Of a stretch of 49,578 bases of DNA, positions 16,946 to 25,919 are shown piece by piece. Within the stretch, counting starts at the first letter, position 1. Every line of letters begins with the position of its first letter. Source of the DNA: Bacteroidaceae bacterium (GTDB taxonomy: Bacteria; Bacteroidota; Bacteroidia; Bacteroidales; Bacteroidaceae); the NCBI GenBank assembly GCA_017525235.1, contig JAFXTC010000049.1, positions 1 through 49,578 on the forward strand. Direction: 5' to 3'. Under the pieces are notes generated by a model. The model was not told the DNA's origin and ran no database searches. It saw only the letters and a program-made list of their open reading frames with translations. A program made the position numbers and the translations under genes.

Positions 16946-18320
16946 AACCGACTACGAGTTTATCTACCAGAACCGTGGGGAGACCTTGGCTTACGCCAAC
17001 CCGCTGTCCTGCTTTGCCACACATACCCGCACTATGGTCGATCTTCAGGTTGTTACCCACCATGCTGATGTGCTGCAGCGTCTCTGGACCATTGCCTATG
17101 ATATTCATGTCGCGCAGCGGGGTCGTTAAGTGCCCATCCTCGATGAGCCAGCCTTTCTTCATGAAGAAGGTGAAATCACCTGCTCCAATCTGTACCTGTC
17201 CGTTTGTGAAGGTCTGGGCATAGATGCCACGTTTCACGCTACGTATAATGTCCTCCTCGGTCGCCTCTCCGGCACACATATAAGTGCTGCGCATACGGGG
17301 CAGAGGCATGTGACGGAAGCTCTCACGCCTACCGTTACCTGTGCTCTTGACACCAAAATGTCGGGCACTGATACGGTCGTGCAGATAGCTGGTGAGTATG
17401 CCGCGTTCCACCAGGGTGGTCTTCTGTCCGGGTGTTCCCTCATCATCGTAACGGAGCATGCCTGCATCGTAAGGAAGGGTGCCGTCATCGACTATGGTAA
17501 TGTTGGGATTGCAGATGCGCTGTCCCAGTTTTCCCGTAAAGATGCTCTCACCTGTGCGGATGAAATCGGCTTCGAAGGCATGTCCTATGGCTTCGTGCAT
17601 AAGGATGCCGCTACTTCCGGCAGCCATCACGACAGGCATCTCACCGCCTTCGATCTGTCTGGCATCAAAGAGGAAAAGTGCTTGTTGGATGGTTTCCTGT
17701 AGGAGTTCTTCAATGAGTTCAGGGGTTATGAATTCTGCTCCCCTTTGGTACATACGACTGCCAAAGCCCATCTGTGTCTTGCCCTCTTTCTGCATGACGA
17801 TGGAGAGAAAGATGGTGGTGCGGGGTCTGTGGTCGGAAAAGCCCGTACCCTCGCTACAGACAAATTTGATGTTTTGCATGCGTTGTGCTATGGTAGCTTT
17901 TACGCGCTCCACAAGGGGATTGATTTCGTGAGCCCGTTTATGGATGGAGAGCAAAATGCTTTTTGAGGCATCTGGCTCCAGCATGGGTGTCTCTGGTGTT
18001 AGGAGAGGGGTGGGTTTGAGCGCTGGAATCTCGCAGGGTGAAACTGTCTGTTGCTGAATGCTTCCGGCAAAGCGTGCTGCCTGCAGCATGGCCTCAGGGG
18101 AGAGGTCCATGGTATAGGCATAACCCGTCTGTGTGCCCTGAACGACACGTATTCCTGCTCCGTACAGCATCACCTGCTGGGCTTGGCTCACGGTACCGTC
18201 CTGCAATTCCAGACTGCTGATTCTTGTGTCCTCAAGGAATATATCAGCATACTCTCCACCTCTGCTAAGAGCGGTGGAGAGTACTTTATGAAGCTGCTCG
18301 TCTGTTAATGGAAAGCCCAT
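16944..18320 (-). CDS. tldD: zinc metalloprotease TldD
   Basis: At 458 residues this is the catalytic subunit of the TldD/TldE peptidase. The zinc motif HEAIGH (H242, E243, H247) lies in SGILMHEAIGHAFEADF. Other family features include GTPGQKTTLVERGIL and the C-terminal GMCGKAGQRVGVSQGLPTV. It is 103 bp downstream of uxaC, separated by octamer repeats and no visible terminator, and 70 bp upstream of pmbA. It could be read from the hexuronate operon promoter or from one I cannot see. Confidence 0.95.
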   Translation of the reverse strand: MGFPLTDEQLHKVLSTALSRGGEYADIFLEDTRISSLELQDGTVSQAQQVMLYGAGIRVVQGTQTGYAYTMDLSPEAMLQAARFAGSIQQQTVSPCEIPALKPTPLLTPETPMLEPDASKSILLSIHKRAHEINPLVERVKATIAQRMQNIKFVCSEGTGFSDHRPRTTIFLSIVMQKEGKTQMGFGSRMYQRGAEFITPELIEELLQETIQQALFLFDARQIEGGEMPVVMAAGSSGILMHEAIGHAFEADFIRTGESIFTGKLGQRICNPNITIVDDGTLPYDAGMLRYDDEGTPGQKTTLVERGILTSYLHDRISARHFGVKSTGNGRRESFRHMPLPRMRSTYMCAGEATEEDIIRSVKRGIYAQTFTNGQVQIGAGDFTFFMKKGWLIEDGHLTTPLRDMNIIGNGPETLQHISMVGNNLKIDHSAGMCGKAGQRVGVSQGLPTVLVDKLVVG

Positions 18321-18325
18321 TCTTA

Positions 18326-18424
18326 AACCTATTAACCTATTAACTTAGTTTAGTAGGTTAGTAGTTTAGTAGGTTAGTAGGTTATGTAGTTTTCTTTTAT
18401 TTAACCTATTAACCTATTAAACCC
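18326..18424. repeat. octamer repeats AACCTATT/TTAGTAGG with inverted arms
   Basis: Two AACCTATT-type tracts (18326-18344 and 18401-18424) flank a TTAGTAGG-type tract (about 18346-18384) on the other strand, so the region could fold into an A/T-rich hairpin. It fills the tldD-uxaC spacer and ends at the uxaC stop. Confidence 0.75.
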
Positions 18425-19827
18425 TAAAAACTAAAGTATCGTTTTGCATTATAATAAGAGATGTCTCTTACCATCTGTTCAATGAAGGGCATTTCCTCTG
18501 CGGGTAACTTGCCGTCTTCTACGTCCTGACCAATGAGGTTGCACAGGCAACGACGGAAATACTCGTGACGGGGGTAGGAGAGAAAAGAACGACTGTCGGT
18601 AAGCATACCGACGAACCTACTCAACAAACCCAATACGCTGAGTGCATTCATCTGACGCTCCATTCCATCGAGCTGATCGTTGAACCACCATCCGCTGCCA
18701 AACTGAATCTTGCCTGGTGTGGGACCTTCCTGGAAATTACCTATCATGGTGGCAATCATCTCGTTGTCTGAGGGGTTGATGCAGTAGAGGATGGTCTTGG
18801 CCAGATTGCCCTCGCTATCCAGTTTGTCAAGGAAGCGCGACATGGCCTCGGCGGTGTTAAATGTACCTATACTATCATATCCAGTATCCGGTCCTAACTT
18901 CTTGAACATCCGAGTGTTATTGTTTCGCATAGGTCCATAGTGGAACTGCTGTGCCCAACCTGCCTTGGCATCCTGGCGGGCAAACTCGAGTAATAGGGCA
19001 GAGCGGAATTTGTTTACTTCATCTGCCGTTGGCTGCTTGCCCTCCATTACCTTCTGGAAGATTTGCTTGATCTCTGCCTCGGTGAAGTCTTCGGCATAGA
19101 ACTCGTTGATACCATGATCGGAGAGACGGCAACCCAGAGAAGTAAAGTAATCATGACGTTGTTGCAGTACATCTATCAGCTCATTATAGTTGGAGATGTT
19201 ATGTCCTGCTGTTTCGCCCAACTTCTCAATATAAGTCCGATAAGTTGTGGGATTGTCAATCGCCATAGCTTTGTCGGGACGCCAAGTGGGAAGAACTTTC
19301 ACCTCGAATCCGCTCTTTTTTATGGCAACATGATGCTCCAGCGTGTCGGCAGGGTCATCGGTAGTGCAGACAACTTCTACGTTGTAACGCTTCATCAGAC
19401 CACGAGCCGAAAACTCGGGCTGATTCAGTTTCTCGTTACATTCGTCGAAAATCTCGCGTGCCGTATTGACATTCAGCAACTTGTTGATGCCGAAGGCTGT
19501 GCGGAGCTCGAGGTGCGTCCAATGATAAAGCGGGTTGCGCATGCAGTAGGGCATGGTCTCAGCCCACTTCTGGAACTTCTCCCAGTCGGAAGCGTCACCT
19601 GTAATAAATTTCTCGTCAACACCATTGCTACGCAGGGCACGCCACTTGTAATGGTCGCCACCCAGCCACAACTCGGTAATGGAGCTGAAACGATGGTCTT
19701 CTGCAACCTCCTTGGGGTTGAGGTGGCAGTGATAATCTATGATAGGAAGATTTTCGGCCTGCTCGTGAAACAGCTTTTGTGCCGTCTCTGTCTGTAGCAG
19801 GAAATCTTTGTTCATGAAAGGGGTCAT
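18424..19827 (-). CDS. uxaC: glucuronate isomerase (uronate isomerase)
   Basis: UxaC converts D-glucuronate to D-fructuronate and D-galacturonate to D-tagaturonate, the first step of hexuronate breakdown. At 467 residues it has the family length. The metal-dependent hydrolase-like fold begins with DYHCHLNPKEVAED near residue 31. The conserved VVCTTDDPADTLEHH and the LTDSRSFLSYPRHEYFRR segment near the C-terminus are present. An alternative ATG four codons inside (19815) is possible. It lies downstream of the SDR gene with a 70-bp repeat-rich spacer. Confidence 0.96.
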   Translation of the reverse strand: MTPFMNKDFLLQTETAQKLFHEQAENLPIIDYHCHLNPKEVAEDHRFSSITELWLGGDHYKWRALRSNGVDEKFITGDASDWEKFQKWAETMPYCMRNPLYHWTHLELRTAFGINKLLNVNTAREIFDECNEKLNQPEFSARGLMKRYNVEVVCTTDDPADTLEHHVAIKKSGFEVKVLPTWRPDKAMAIDNPTTYRTYIEKLGETAGHNISNYNELIDVLQQRHDYFTSLGCRLSDHGINEFYAEDFTEAEIKQIFQKVMEGKQPTADEVNKFRSALLLEFARQDAKAGWAQQFHYGPMRNNNTRMFKKLGPDTGYDSIGTFNTAEAMSRFLDKLDSEGNLAKTILYCINPSDNEMIATMIGNFQEGPTPGKIQFGSGWWFNDQLDGMERQMNALSVLGLLSRFVGMLTDSRSFLSYPRHEYFRRCLCNLIGQDVEDGKLPAEEMPFIEQMVRDISYYNAKRYFSF

Positions 19828-19867
19828 AGTTTAGTAGTTTAATAGTTTAATGGTTTAATAGGTTTTA
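19828..19867. repeat. octamer repeats AGTTTAAT between the SDR gene and uxaC
   Basis: Units AGTTTAGT, AGTTTAAT, AGTTTAAT, GGTTTAAT and AGGTTTT follow each other with an 8-bp period, immediately upstream of the uxaC start codon. Confidence 0.65.
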
Positions 19868-19897
19868 GTTTTGGTTATCGTTTTCGTTAACTATAAG

Positions 19898-20710
19898 TTA
19901 CATTGCAAAGGCATTGAAACCGCCGTCGACAACGGCTACGGTGCCTGTGACAAAACTGGAAGCTTCGCTAATAAGATAATGTATGGTACCACACAACTCT
20001 TCGGGTTTGCCAAAACGCTGGAAAGGAGTCTGGCGGATAACATCTGCTCCACGTGCGGTAAGACTACCATCCTCGTTTGTCAGCAGGGCACGGTTCTGGT
20101 TGGTCAGGAAGAAACCTGGCGCAATAGCATTGACACGAATGTTAGATGTGAATTTCTTTGCTACCTCGTTGGCAAGAAAAGCTGTAAAGTTGCTGATACC
20201 TGCCTTGGCTGCTGCATAACCTAAAACACGAGTCATGGGACGAAAAGCAGCCATGCTGCTGAAGTTTACGATGCTGCCTTTACCAGCCTCAACCATAGGT
20301 TTCAGGAATATCTGGGTCGGAATAACTGTGCCTGTCAGGTTCACGTTGAGCACCTTCTGGAACTCCTCAATCTTAACATCGAAGAAGGTTCCCGTGGGAC
20401 TAATGGTGGCACCAGGCATATTGCCTCCAGCGGCATTCAGCAGTGCATCAACCTTGCCGTATTTATCCAAAACAGCCTTACATACCTGTTCGCAAGAGTC
20501 CTGACTCATAACATCACATTGCATGAACATAGCGTCACCGCCCTGTTGCTGAATATCGGAAACAATCTGTTTTCCCACTTCCTCCTTGCGACCCAGCAGT
20601 ACAACATGTGCACCCTGCAGGGCAAGATACTTTCCAATCTCACATCCCAGAACACCAGTTCCACCCGTGATGACAACAACATTGTCTTTTATATCAAATA
20701 GATTCTTCAT
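19898..20710 (-). CDS. SDR oxidoreductase, probable D-fructuronate/mannonate reductase
   Basis: This 270-residue short-chain dehydrogenase has the cofactor motif TGGTGVLG near residue 16, NAAGGNMPG, the serine of VNFSSMAAF and the YAAAK catalytic tetrad segment. The expected second step of the pathway, fructuronate to D-mannonate, is normally done by UxuB, a long-chain dehydrogenase that is absent here. The position between uxaC and uxuA makes this SDR the likely replacement, like other SDR-type fructuronate reductases. Another sugar-acid substrate remains possible. The spacing of 12 bp to uxuA indicates one operon. Confidence 0.85.
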   Translation of the reverse strand: MKNLFDIKDNVVVITGGTGVLGCEIGKYLALQGAHVVLLGRKEEVGKQIVSDIQQQGGDAMFMQCDVMSQDSCEQVCKAVLDKYGKVDALLNAAGGNMPGATISPTGTFFDVKIEEFQKVLNVNLTGTVIPTQIFLKPMVEAGKGSIVNFSSMAAFRPMTRVLGYAAAKAGISNFTAFLANEVAKKFTSNIRVNAIAPGFFLTNQNRALLTNEDGSLTARGADVIRQTPFQRFGKPEELCGTIHYLISEASSFVTGTVAVVDGGFNAFAM

Positions 20711-20722
20711 GTTAACCCTTTT

Positions 20723-21901
20723 TTACTTAATACCTAATTCATTGTCTACTACGGCCATCACACCCTCAACTTGTCCTAAAGCCAACATACGTCCGTGGAA
20801 ACTGTAACCTGCATTGTATCCCATCTTCTCATCGCCAAGCATCAGGGGAGCATGGTCCACACGCATGGGAAGTCCGGGTTTCTGCTTCTGGAAGATGCGA
20901 ACCAACTCTATGATATTGGCACGTCCGCCCAGGTGGCTGGCCTCCTTGAAGTCACCATTGGGGAAGACGTTGGTGCTGCGCAGATGCACGAAGTGTGTGC
21001 GCTTGGCGTACTTCTCGGCCAAAGCAGGCACATCGTTGTGAGCGCCTGCACTGAGAGAACCGGCACAGAAGGTGAGTCCGTTGTGTTCGTTAGGAACGGC
21101 ATTGAGAAACCACTCTATATCCTTGTCGCAGGTCACGATACGTGGCAAGCCCAGAATCTGCAAAGGAGGATCGTCGGGATGCACACACATATTCATATCC
21201 CACTCATCGCAGACAGGCATAATAGCTTCGAGGAAATACTTCATGTTCTCGCGAAGCTTCTCTGGGGTGATATCCTTATAAAGTTCAAGCAGAGAACGGA
21301 ATATCTCAACGGGCTTCTCGTCGTCTTCCTTGATGTTTCCGTTTACAAAGCCCTGCGTCTTAACGATGATATTCTCCACCAGACGATGTTCGTCTTTGGG
21401 TGTAAAGACCTTCTTCATTTCCTCGACTTTCGCCAGCGTTTCGGCTGTATAATCAGCCTCAGCACCAGTGCGTCGGAGAATTTGGCAGTCGAAATACGCA
21501 AACTCGGCATGATTAAAGTAAAGGCTGGATGTACCATCGCCATTGGGATTCTCCAGATCGGTTCGTGCCCAATCAAGTACGGGCATAAAGTTATAACAGA
21601 TGGTATGGATGCCACATTTGCCCAGATTGGCAAGCGAAACCTTATATTTTTCAATCAACCCGTCGCGATCAGGGCCGCCATATTTGATGCTCTCGCACAC
21701 GGGGAGGCTTTCGACAACACTCCAACGCAGACCGAAACTCTCGATATAATCCCTGAGTTCAGTTATCTTCTCAACAGTCCATATCTCACCGTTAGGGACA
21801 TCATGAAGAGCTGTTACAATACCCTCTACGCCAATTTGGCGCAGCATATCTAATGTAATCTTATCCTTGCGTCCGAACCAACGCCATGTTTTCTCCATCA
21901 T
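20723..21901 (-). CDS. uxuA: mannonate dehydratase
   Basis: UxuA dehydrates D-mannonate to 2-keto-3-deoxy-D-gluconate. At 392 residues it matches the family. Characteristic segments are RWFGRKDKITLDMLRQ at the start, YNFMPVLDWARTDLE, the metal-site NMCVHPDDPP, FCAGSLSAG and THFVHLRSTN. It is 12 bp downstream of the transporter gene. The second codon is also ATG (21898). KDG kinase and aldolase genes, the next pathway steps, are not in this window. Confidence 0.96.
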   Translation of the reverse strand: MMEKTWRWFGRKDKITLDMLRQIGVEGIVTALHDVPNGEIWTVEKITELRDYIESFGLRWSVVESLPVCESIKYGGPDRDGLIEKYKVSLANLGKCGIHTICYNFMPVLDWARTDLENPNGDGTSSLYFNHAEFAYFDCQILRRTGAEADYTAETLAKVEEMKKVFTPKDEHRLVENIIVKTQGFVNGNIKEDDEKPVEIFRSLLELYKDITPEKLRENMKYFLEAIMPVCDEWDMNMCVHPDDPPLQILGLPRIVTCDKDIEWFLNAVPNEHNGLTFCAGSLSAGAHNDVPALAEKYAKRTHFVHLRSTNVFPNGDFKEASHLGGRANIIELVRIFQKQKPGLPMRVDHAPLMLGDEKMGYNAGYSFHGRMLALGQVEGVMAVVDNELGIK

Positions 21902-21913
21902 ATTTTATCGTGT

Positions 21914-23359
21914 TTAAATTTCCACCTTCTTGTAACGTGGAACGAGAGTTTTCATGCAGGCCCATGCAATCAGGTATGCTACGGCGCAGTAGCAGAACAC
22001 AATCATATAGGCAGCTTCTTTACCTTCGAATCCCAGTGCCTGAAAATCAGCGCCTCGGGCAGCGCTGTAGTCGAAGAAGAGACCAGCCCCCTGGTTGATG
22101 AGGAAGGAGGCGATTCCACCCGTCATCGTTCCTATACCGGTGATGGTTGCGATAGCGCTCTTGGGGAACATATCGCCAACGGTGCTATACAGATTTGCCG
22201 ACCATGCCTGATGACCTGCACCCGCCAAGCCGATGACGATGGCGGTCAACCATACACTAACTTGTCCCAGCGGCTGGGCGAGGAGAGCGGAAACAGGAAG
22301 CAGTGCAAAGAAGAACATGGCGCGCAGACGGCCAGCGTAGGCTTCCATGCCACGTCGCTCGATGAAGTATTTGGGAAGATAGCCTCCCACCAAAATGCTT
22401 ACCACGGTGACGATAATATACACTAAGAAGATGAGCGTGGCACCCATTGTACTATGGGAGCGATGTCCATACATCTCGCTGAAATAGGCTGGTGCCCAGA
22501 AAAGCAGGAACCACCATACACCATCCGTGAAGAACTTTCCGCAAATGTAACTCCATGTATGGCGCAGGCAGAAGCAACGCCATAGGGAGATACCCTTCTT
22601 TTGCTTGGCCTTCTCTTCTGGGGTATCGTTATCGTCCTGATTAATATATGCCAGTTCAGCCTCATTTACGCGGCTGTTCTTATTGGGTTTCTCGTACACG
22701 AATATCCATAGGAACATCCACAGGAAGCCCAGCGCACCGATGATGATGAAAGCCATCTCCCATCCGTAAGCATGTGCCAAGAACGGTATGGAGACGGGGG
22801 CAACCAAAGCACCCACTGACGCTCCGCTATTGAAGATACTGGTTGCCAAGGCACGGTCTTTCTTTGGAAAGTATTGGGCCGTCACCTTGATGGCAGCAGG
22901 GAAGTTGCCGCTCTCGCCCAGTGCCAGTACCACACGACAGGCCATGAAAAGCAGTACGCTTGTTGTGCTGACAGCTAGCGCCGCCGTGCTCCCCACCTCG
23001 AGTGCGCGGAGTGCATCGGCGCTCTCTAAACCTTCGATGTGCATGGTGAGCCATCCGCAAGCTGCGTGCATACAAGCACCTACGCTCCACACGAAAATGG
23101 CAATGACATAGCCTTTCTTTGTTCCTACCCAGTCGATGAACTTGCCGGAGAATAAGCTGACAAATGCATAGAACAGCGAGAATGCTGCAGTAATGCTTCC
23201 GTAATTAGCATCGCTCCAGTGGAATTCGGGAGCAATAAAATCTTTCCATGTGAGAGATAGTACTTGACGGTCCATGTAGTTCACCGTTGTTGCAAGAAAG
23301 AGCATAGTACAGATAACCCAACGATAGTTGGTCATTTTCTGTGTGGTGTTAGCGTTCAT
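21914..23359 (-). CDS. exuT: MFS hexuronate transporter (ExuT type)
   Basis: This 481-residue major facilitator transporter, about 12 membrane segments, is the first gene of the hexuronate operon. It belongs to the anion:cation symporter group: TTVNYMDRQVLS in helix 1, GESGNFPAAIKVTAQYFPKK and NSGASVGALVAP are typical of ExuT-like galacturonate/glucuronate carriers. The substrate follows from the downstream genes. It is preceded by a TATCTTTG promoter that overlaps the upstream terminator. Confidence 0.9.
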   Translation of the reverse strand: MNANTTQKMTNYRWVICTMLFLATTVNYMDRQVLSLTWKDFIAPEFHWSDANYGSITAAFSLFYAFVSLFSGKFIDWVGTKKGYVIAIFVWSVGACMHAACGWLTMHIEGLESADALRALEVGSTAALAVSTTSVLLFMACRVVLALGESGNFPAAIKVTAQYFPKKDRALATSIFNSGASVGALVAPVSIPFLAHAYGWEMAFIIIGALGFLWMFLWIFVYEKPNKNSRVNEAELAYINQDDNDTPEEKAKQKKGISLWRCFCLRHTWSYICGKFFTDGVWWFLLFWAPAYFSEMYGHRSHSTMGATLIFLVYIIVTVVSILVGGYLPKYFIERRGMEAYAGRLRAMFFFALLPVSALLAQPLGQVSVWLTAIVIGLAGAGHQAWSANLYSTVGDMFPKSAIATITGIGTMTGGIASFLINQGAGLFFDYSAARGADFQALGFEGKEAAYMIVFCYCAVAYLIAWACMKTLVPRYKKVEI

Positions 23360-23391
23360 TTGTTTTTAGGTTTTATTTATTAATTTGCATG

Positions 23392-23422
23392 CAAAGATAA
23401 TAATAAATAAAATAGCGCACAA
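23392..23422 (-). promoter_or_regulatory. hexuronate operon promoter
   Basis: On the minus strand a weak -33 (TTG, 23420-23422) and TATCTTTG (23392-23399) are 20 bp apart, 33 bp before the exuT ATG. The -33 region lies inside the left arm of the 23412-23447 hairpin. Confidence 0.55.
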
Positions 23423-23447
23423 TTATTTTGCATAAATTGTGCGCTAT
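23412..23447 (-). terminator. terminator hairpin overlapping the exuT promoter
   Basis: A perfect 13-bp stem (23412-23424 with 23435-23447; core ATAGCGCACAATT) has a 10-nt loop and is followed on the minus strand by TTTATTTATT. It ends transcription from the C_GCAxxG_C_C gene. As DNA it is also a 36-bp palindrome covering the -33 region of the exuT promoter, so it could act as an operator. Confidence 0.75.
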
Positions 23448-23475
23448 CTTGTATTATTTTTGCAGAAGTTGAATG

Positions 23476-23952
23476 TCACATCTCTTTTTTCTGAAGATAT
23501 TCAGCAAAGATTCTGGCTGCGCTTTCTACTTTCTGAGCACAGGGACGCCTTTTGTAATATTCGGCATTCCGTTCGTCGGGCATATAGGTGTTTTTCGCTA
23601 CAGGACATCCGTTCAGACCTAAGAGTTCGGCACAGATGATGGAGCCGTTTCTTTGCTTGAATGTTTCGAGCAGTTCCTGCACCACTTTATAGCAGGCAGC
23701 CTTGCCCTCACGGTCGGAGCCTTCTGTCTGTCCGCAATCCAAACCGGCAAGTATCACCAGTGCAGAGACGGTGCCGCACATCATACGCATACGGCCAACG
23801 CCTCCGCCAAAGCCGGCAGCTATACGCTTAGCCATTGTGTTGTCTAACCCATAAAGGTCAGCAAAGGCGGCTACCACACTTTGTGAACAGCCGTAGCCAC
23901 TCATAAAGTTCTCTACGGCACGCTGTATTCTGTCTTCCAGCTCCTGACTCAT
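23476..23952 (-). CDS. C_GCAxxG_C_C family protein
   Basis: This 158-residue cytosolic protein belongs to a cysteine-rich family named for its C-GCAxxG-C-C pattern. Here the pattern is GCSQSVV, AAGFGGGVGRMRMMCGTVSAL, LDCG and CAEL. The family is thought to bind a redox cofactor or metal, but its biochemical role is not established. It is the last gene of the minus-strand clpC-htpG-nadE group, 32 bp after nadE, and is followed by a strong terminator. Confidence 0.88.
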   Translation of the reverse strand: MSQELEDRIQRAVENFMSGYGCSQSVVAAFADLYGLDNTMAKRIAAGFGGGVGRMRMMCGTVSALVILAGLDCGQTEGSDREGKAACYKVVQELLETFKQRNGSIICAELLGLNGCPVAKNTYMPDERNAEYYKRRPCAQKVESAARIFAEYLQKKEM

Positions 23953-23984
23953 ATACCTTATATAATATTATACCTTATTATATA

Positions 23985-25910
23985 TTATAGGTTTTCACAT
24001 TCCTTCAGCCACAACGCAGATGATGCATCGCTTGGCATACGCCAGTCACCACGTGGCGAGAGGGAGCAACTTCCAACTTTGGGACCATCAGGCAAGCAAC
24101 TGCGCTTGAACTGCTGGGCAAAGAATCGACGATAGAAGGTCTTGAGCCAGTGCTTAACAACATCATCTGTATATGCCGTCCCAAAGGCTTCCTTAGCGAG
24201 GAAGAATACTTTTTGTGGTCGGAAACCCCATCTGAGGGTATAATACAGGAAGAAGTCGTGCAAGTCATAGGGTCCCACAAGGTCTTCTGTCTTCTGGGTG
24301 ATGTTGCCCTGTTCGTCAGCTGGGATAAGTTCAGGACTGATTGGAGTGTCAATAATATCCATAAGGATAGTTCTTGTGCTGTCATCCTCTATACCTTCTG
24401 CCACCCATTTTACAAGATGGCGTACAAGTGTCTTAGGAACAGAAGCATTCACGCCATACATACTCATGTGGTCTCCGTTGTAGGTAGTCCATCCCAGGGC
24501 CAGTTCGCTCAAGTCGCCTGTTCCGACTACCAAACCATTCATCTGGTTGGCTGCGTCCATCAGTATCTGGGTACGCTCACGAGCCTGGGAATTCTCATAT
24601 GTTACATCGTGTTTTTCCATGTCGTGCCCCAAATCCTTGAAATGCTGGATGCATGCATCCTTGATGCTTATCTCACGAATGGTGATGCCCAACAGTTTCA
24701 TCAGATTAACGGCATTGGTGTAGGTGCGGTCTGTTGTGCCGAATCCAGGCATTGTTATACCTACAATACCTCTGCGACTCAAGTCCAACCTGTCGAATGC
24801 CTTCACGCAAACCAACAGTGCCAGTGTGCTGTCCAATCCTCCGCTGATTCCTACAACAACGGTTTGAGCATTTGTATGACTGATACGTTTGGCAAGTCCT
24901 TCTGTCTGTATGCTGAAGATTTCCTTGCAGCGCTCATCCAGATCCTTTCCTGTCGGGACAAACGGATATGCATTAATCTTTCGAGTAAGACCGAACTCAC
25001 GTGTTTCGGTCCTTTCTGTATCAATGATAACAACCGTTTCTTTTCTTGACTGTGTGGCGCACGTTGCAAATGTAGTGTTTATCCTACGTTCCGTTCTTAT
25101 GCGCTCTACGTCAATCTCGCTTTCCAGAAGTTGTGTGGTCAGCTCGTGACGTGGTGTTTCAGCCAACAATCTGCCATTCTCGTAGATAAGTCCCTTGGCA
25201 CTATACACCACATCCTGTGTACTCTCCCCGTATCCGCAGCTGCTGAAGACATAGCCCGATATGGTGCGGGCACTCTGCTGAGCCAGGAGGCTCTGCAGGT
25301 AGGTGTATTTACCTACCAAATCATTGTCGGCACTCAGGTTGAAGATGATTTCTGCTCCATGCATAGCCATGTAGCAGCTGGGTGGGATAGGAGCCCATAC
25401 ATCCTCACAGATCTCCACTCCAAATGTACAGGATGGGGTACGGAACAGGATGTACTGGTTCAGGGGAACCTGCTGTCCACAGATAAGCAGTGAGCCAGAA
25501 GCAACATCTATTCCGCTAGTGAACCAACGTTTCTCATAAAACTCCTTGTAGTTAGGCAAGTAGGTTTTGGGAATCATACCCAGAATCTTGCCTTTCTGTA
25601 TAACAGCAGCGCAGTTGAGCAGCGATCCTTTATAAGGAACAGGTAAGCCCACTATGCTGATGATATCCAGGCTTCTGGTAAAGTTCATCAGATGTATGAG
25701 GGCCATCTCTGCTTCCTCCAAGAGCAGTTGCTGTTGAAAGAGGTCCTGACATGTGTATGCCGTGAGACAGAGCTCTGGCAAACAGATGATTTCTACACCA
25801 TGTCCTTCTGCCTGAACGATGAGCGATTCTATCTGCTCTACGTTATACTGGCAATCAGCCACCTTCACAGTGGGGATGGCTGAAGCTACTTTTACAAATC
25901 CGTGGTTCAT
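23985..25910 (-). CDS. nadE: glutamine-dependent NAD+ synthase
   Basis: NadE amidates deamido-NAD to NAD+, taking ammonia from glutamine through its N-terminal nitrilase-type domain. At 641 residues it is the long two-domain form. The glutaminase triad is E46 (LPELCLTAY), K115 (IPKTYLPNYKEF) and C168 (VEICEDVWAP). The synthetase P-loop SGGLDST is at residues 356-362. The spacer to htpG contains GGTTAGC repeats, so coupling to htpG is not certain. Confidence 0.97.
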   Translation of the reverse strand: MNHGFVKVASAIPTVKVADCQYNVEQIESLIVQAEGHGVEIICLPELCLTAYTCQDLFQQQLLLEEAEMALIHLMNFTRSLDIISIVGLPVPYKGSLLNCAAVIQKGKILGMIPKTYLPNYKEFYEKRWFTSGIDVASGSLLICGQQVPLNQYILFRTPSCTFGVEICEDVWAPIPPSCYMAMHGAEIIFNLSADNDLVGKYTYLQSLLAQQSARTISGYVFSSCGYGESTQDVVYSAKGLIYENGRLLAETPRHELTTQLLESEIDVERIRTERRINTTFATCATQSRKETVVIIDTERTETREFGLTRKINAYPFVPTGKDLDERCKEIFSIQTEGLAKRISHTNAQTVVVGISGGLDSTLALLVCVKAFDRLDLSRRGIVGITMPGFGTTDRTYTNAVNLMKLLGITIREISIKDACIQHFKDLGHDMEKHDVTYENSQARERTQILMDAANQMNGLVVGTGDLSELALGWTTYNGDHMSMYGVNASVPKTLVRHLVKWVAEGIEDDSTRTILMDIIDTPISPELIPADEQGNITQKTEDLVGPYDLHDFFLYYTLRWGFRPQKVFFLAKEAFGTAYTDDVVKHWLKTFYRRFFAQQFKRSCLPDGPKVGSCSLSPRGDWRMPSDASSALWLKECENL

Positions 25911-25919
25911 TCTTAAATA

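Noticed and set aside
18326-18424. Telomere-like or origin function of the TAACC/GGTTA repeats
   Set aside because: Similarity to telomeric units is superficial; repeats are short, diverged and scattered between ordinary genes.
20795-21853. Long open plus-strand frame (352 codons) opposite uxuA
   Set aside because: It is antisense to a complete, strongly conserved gene, has no promoter and its translation shows no family signature.
24150-25049. Open plus-strand frame (299 codons) opposite nadE
   Set aside because: Same reason: shadow of a conserved gene, cysteine- and histidine-rich nonsense composition.
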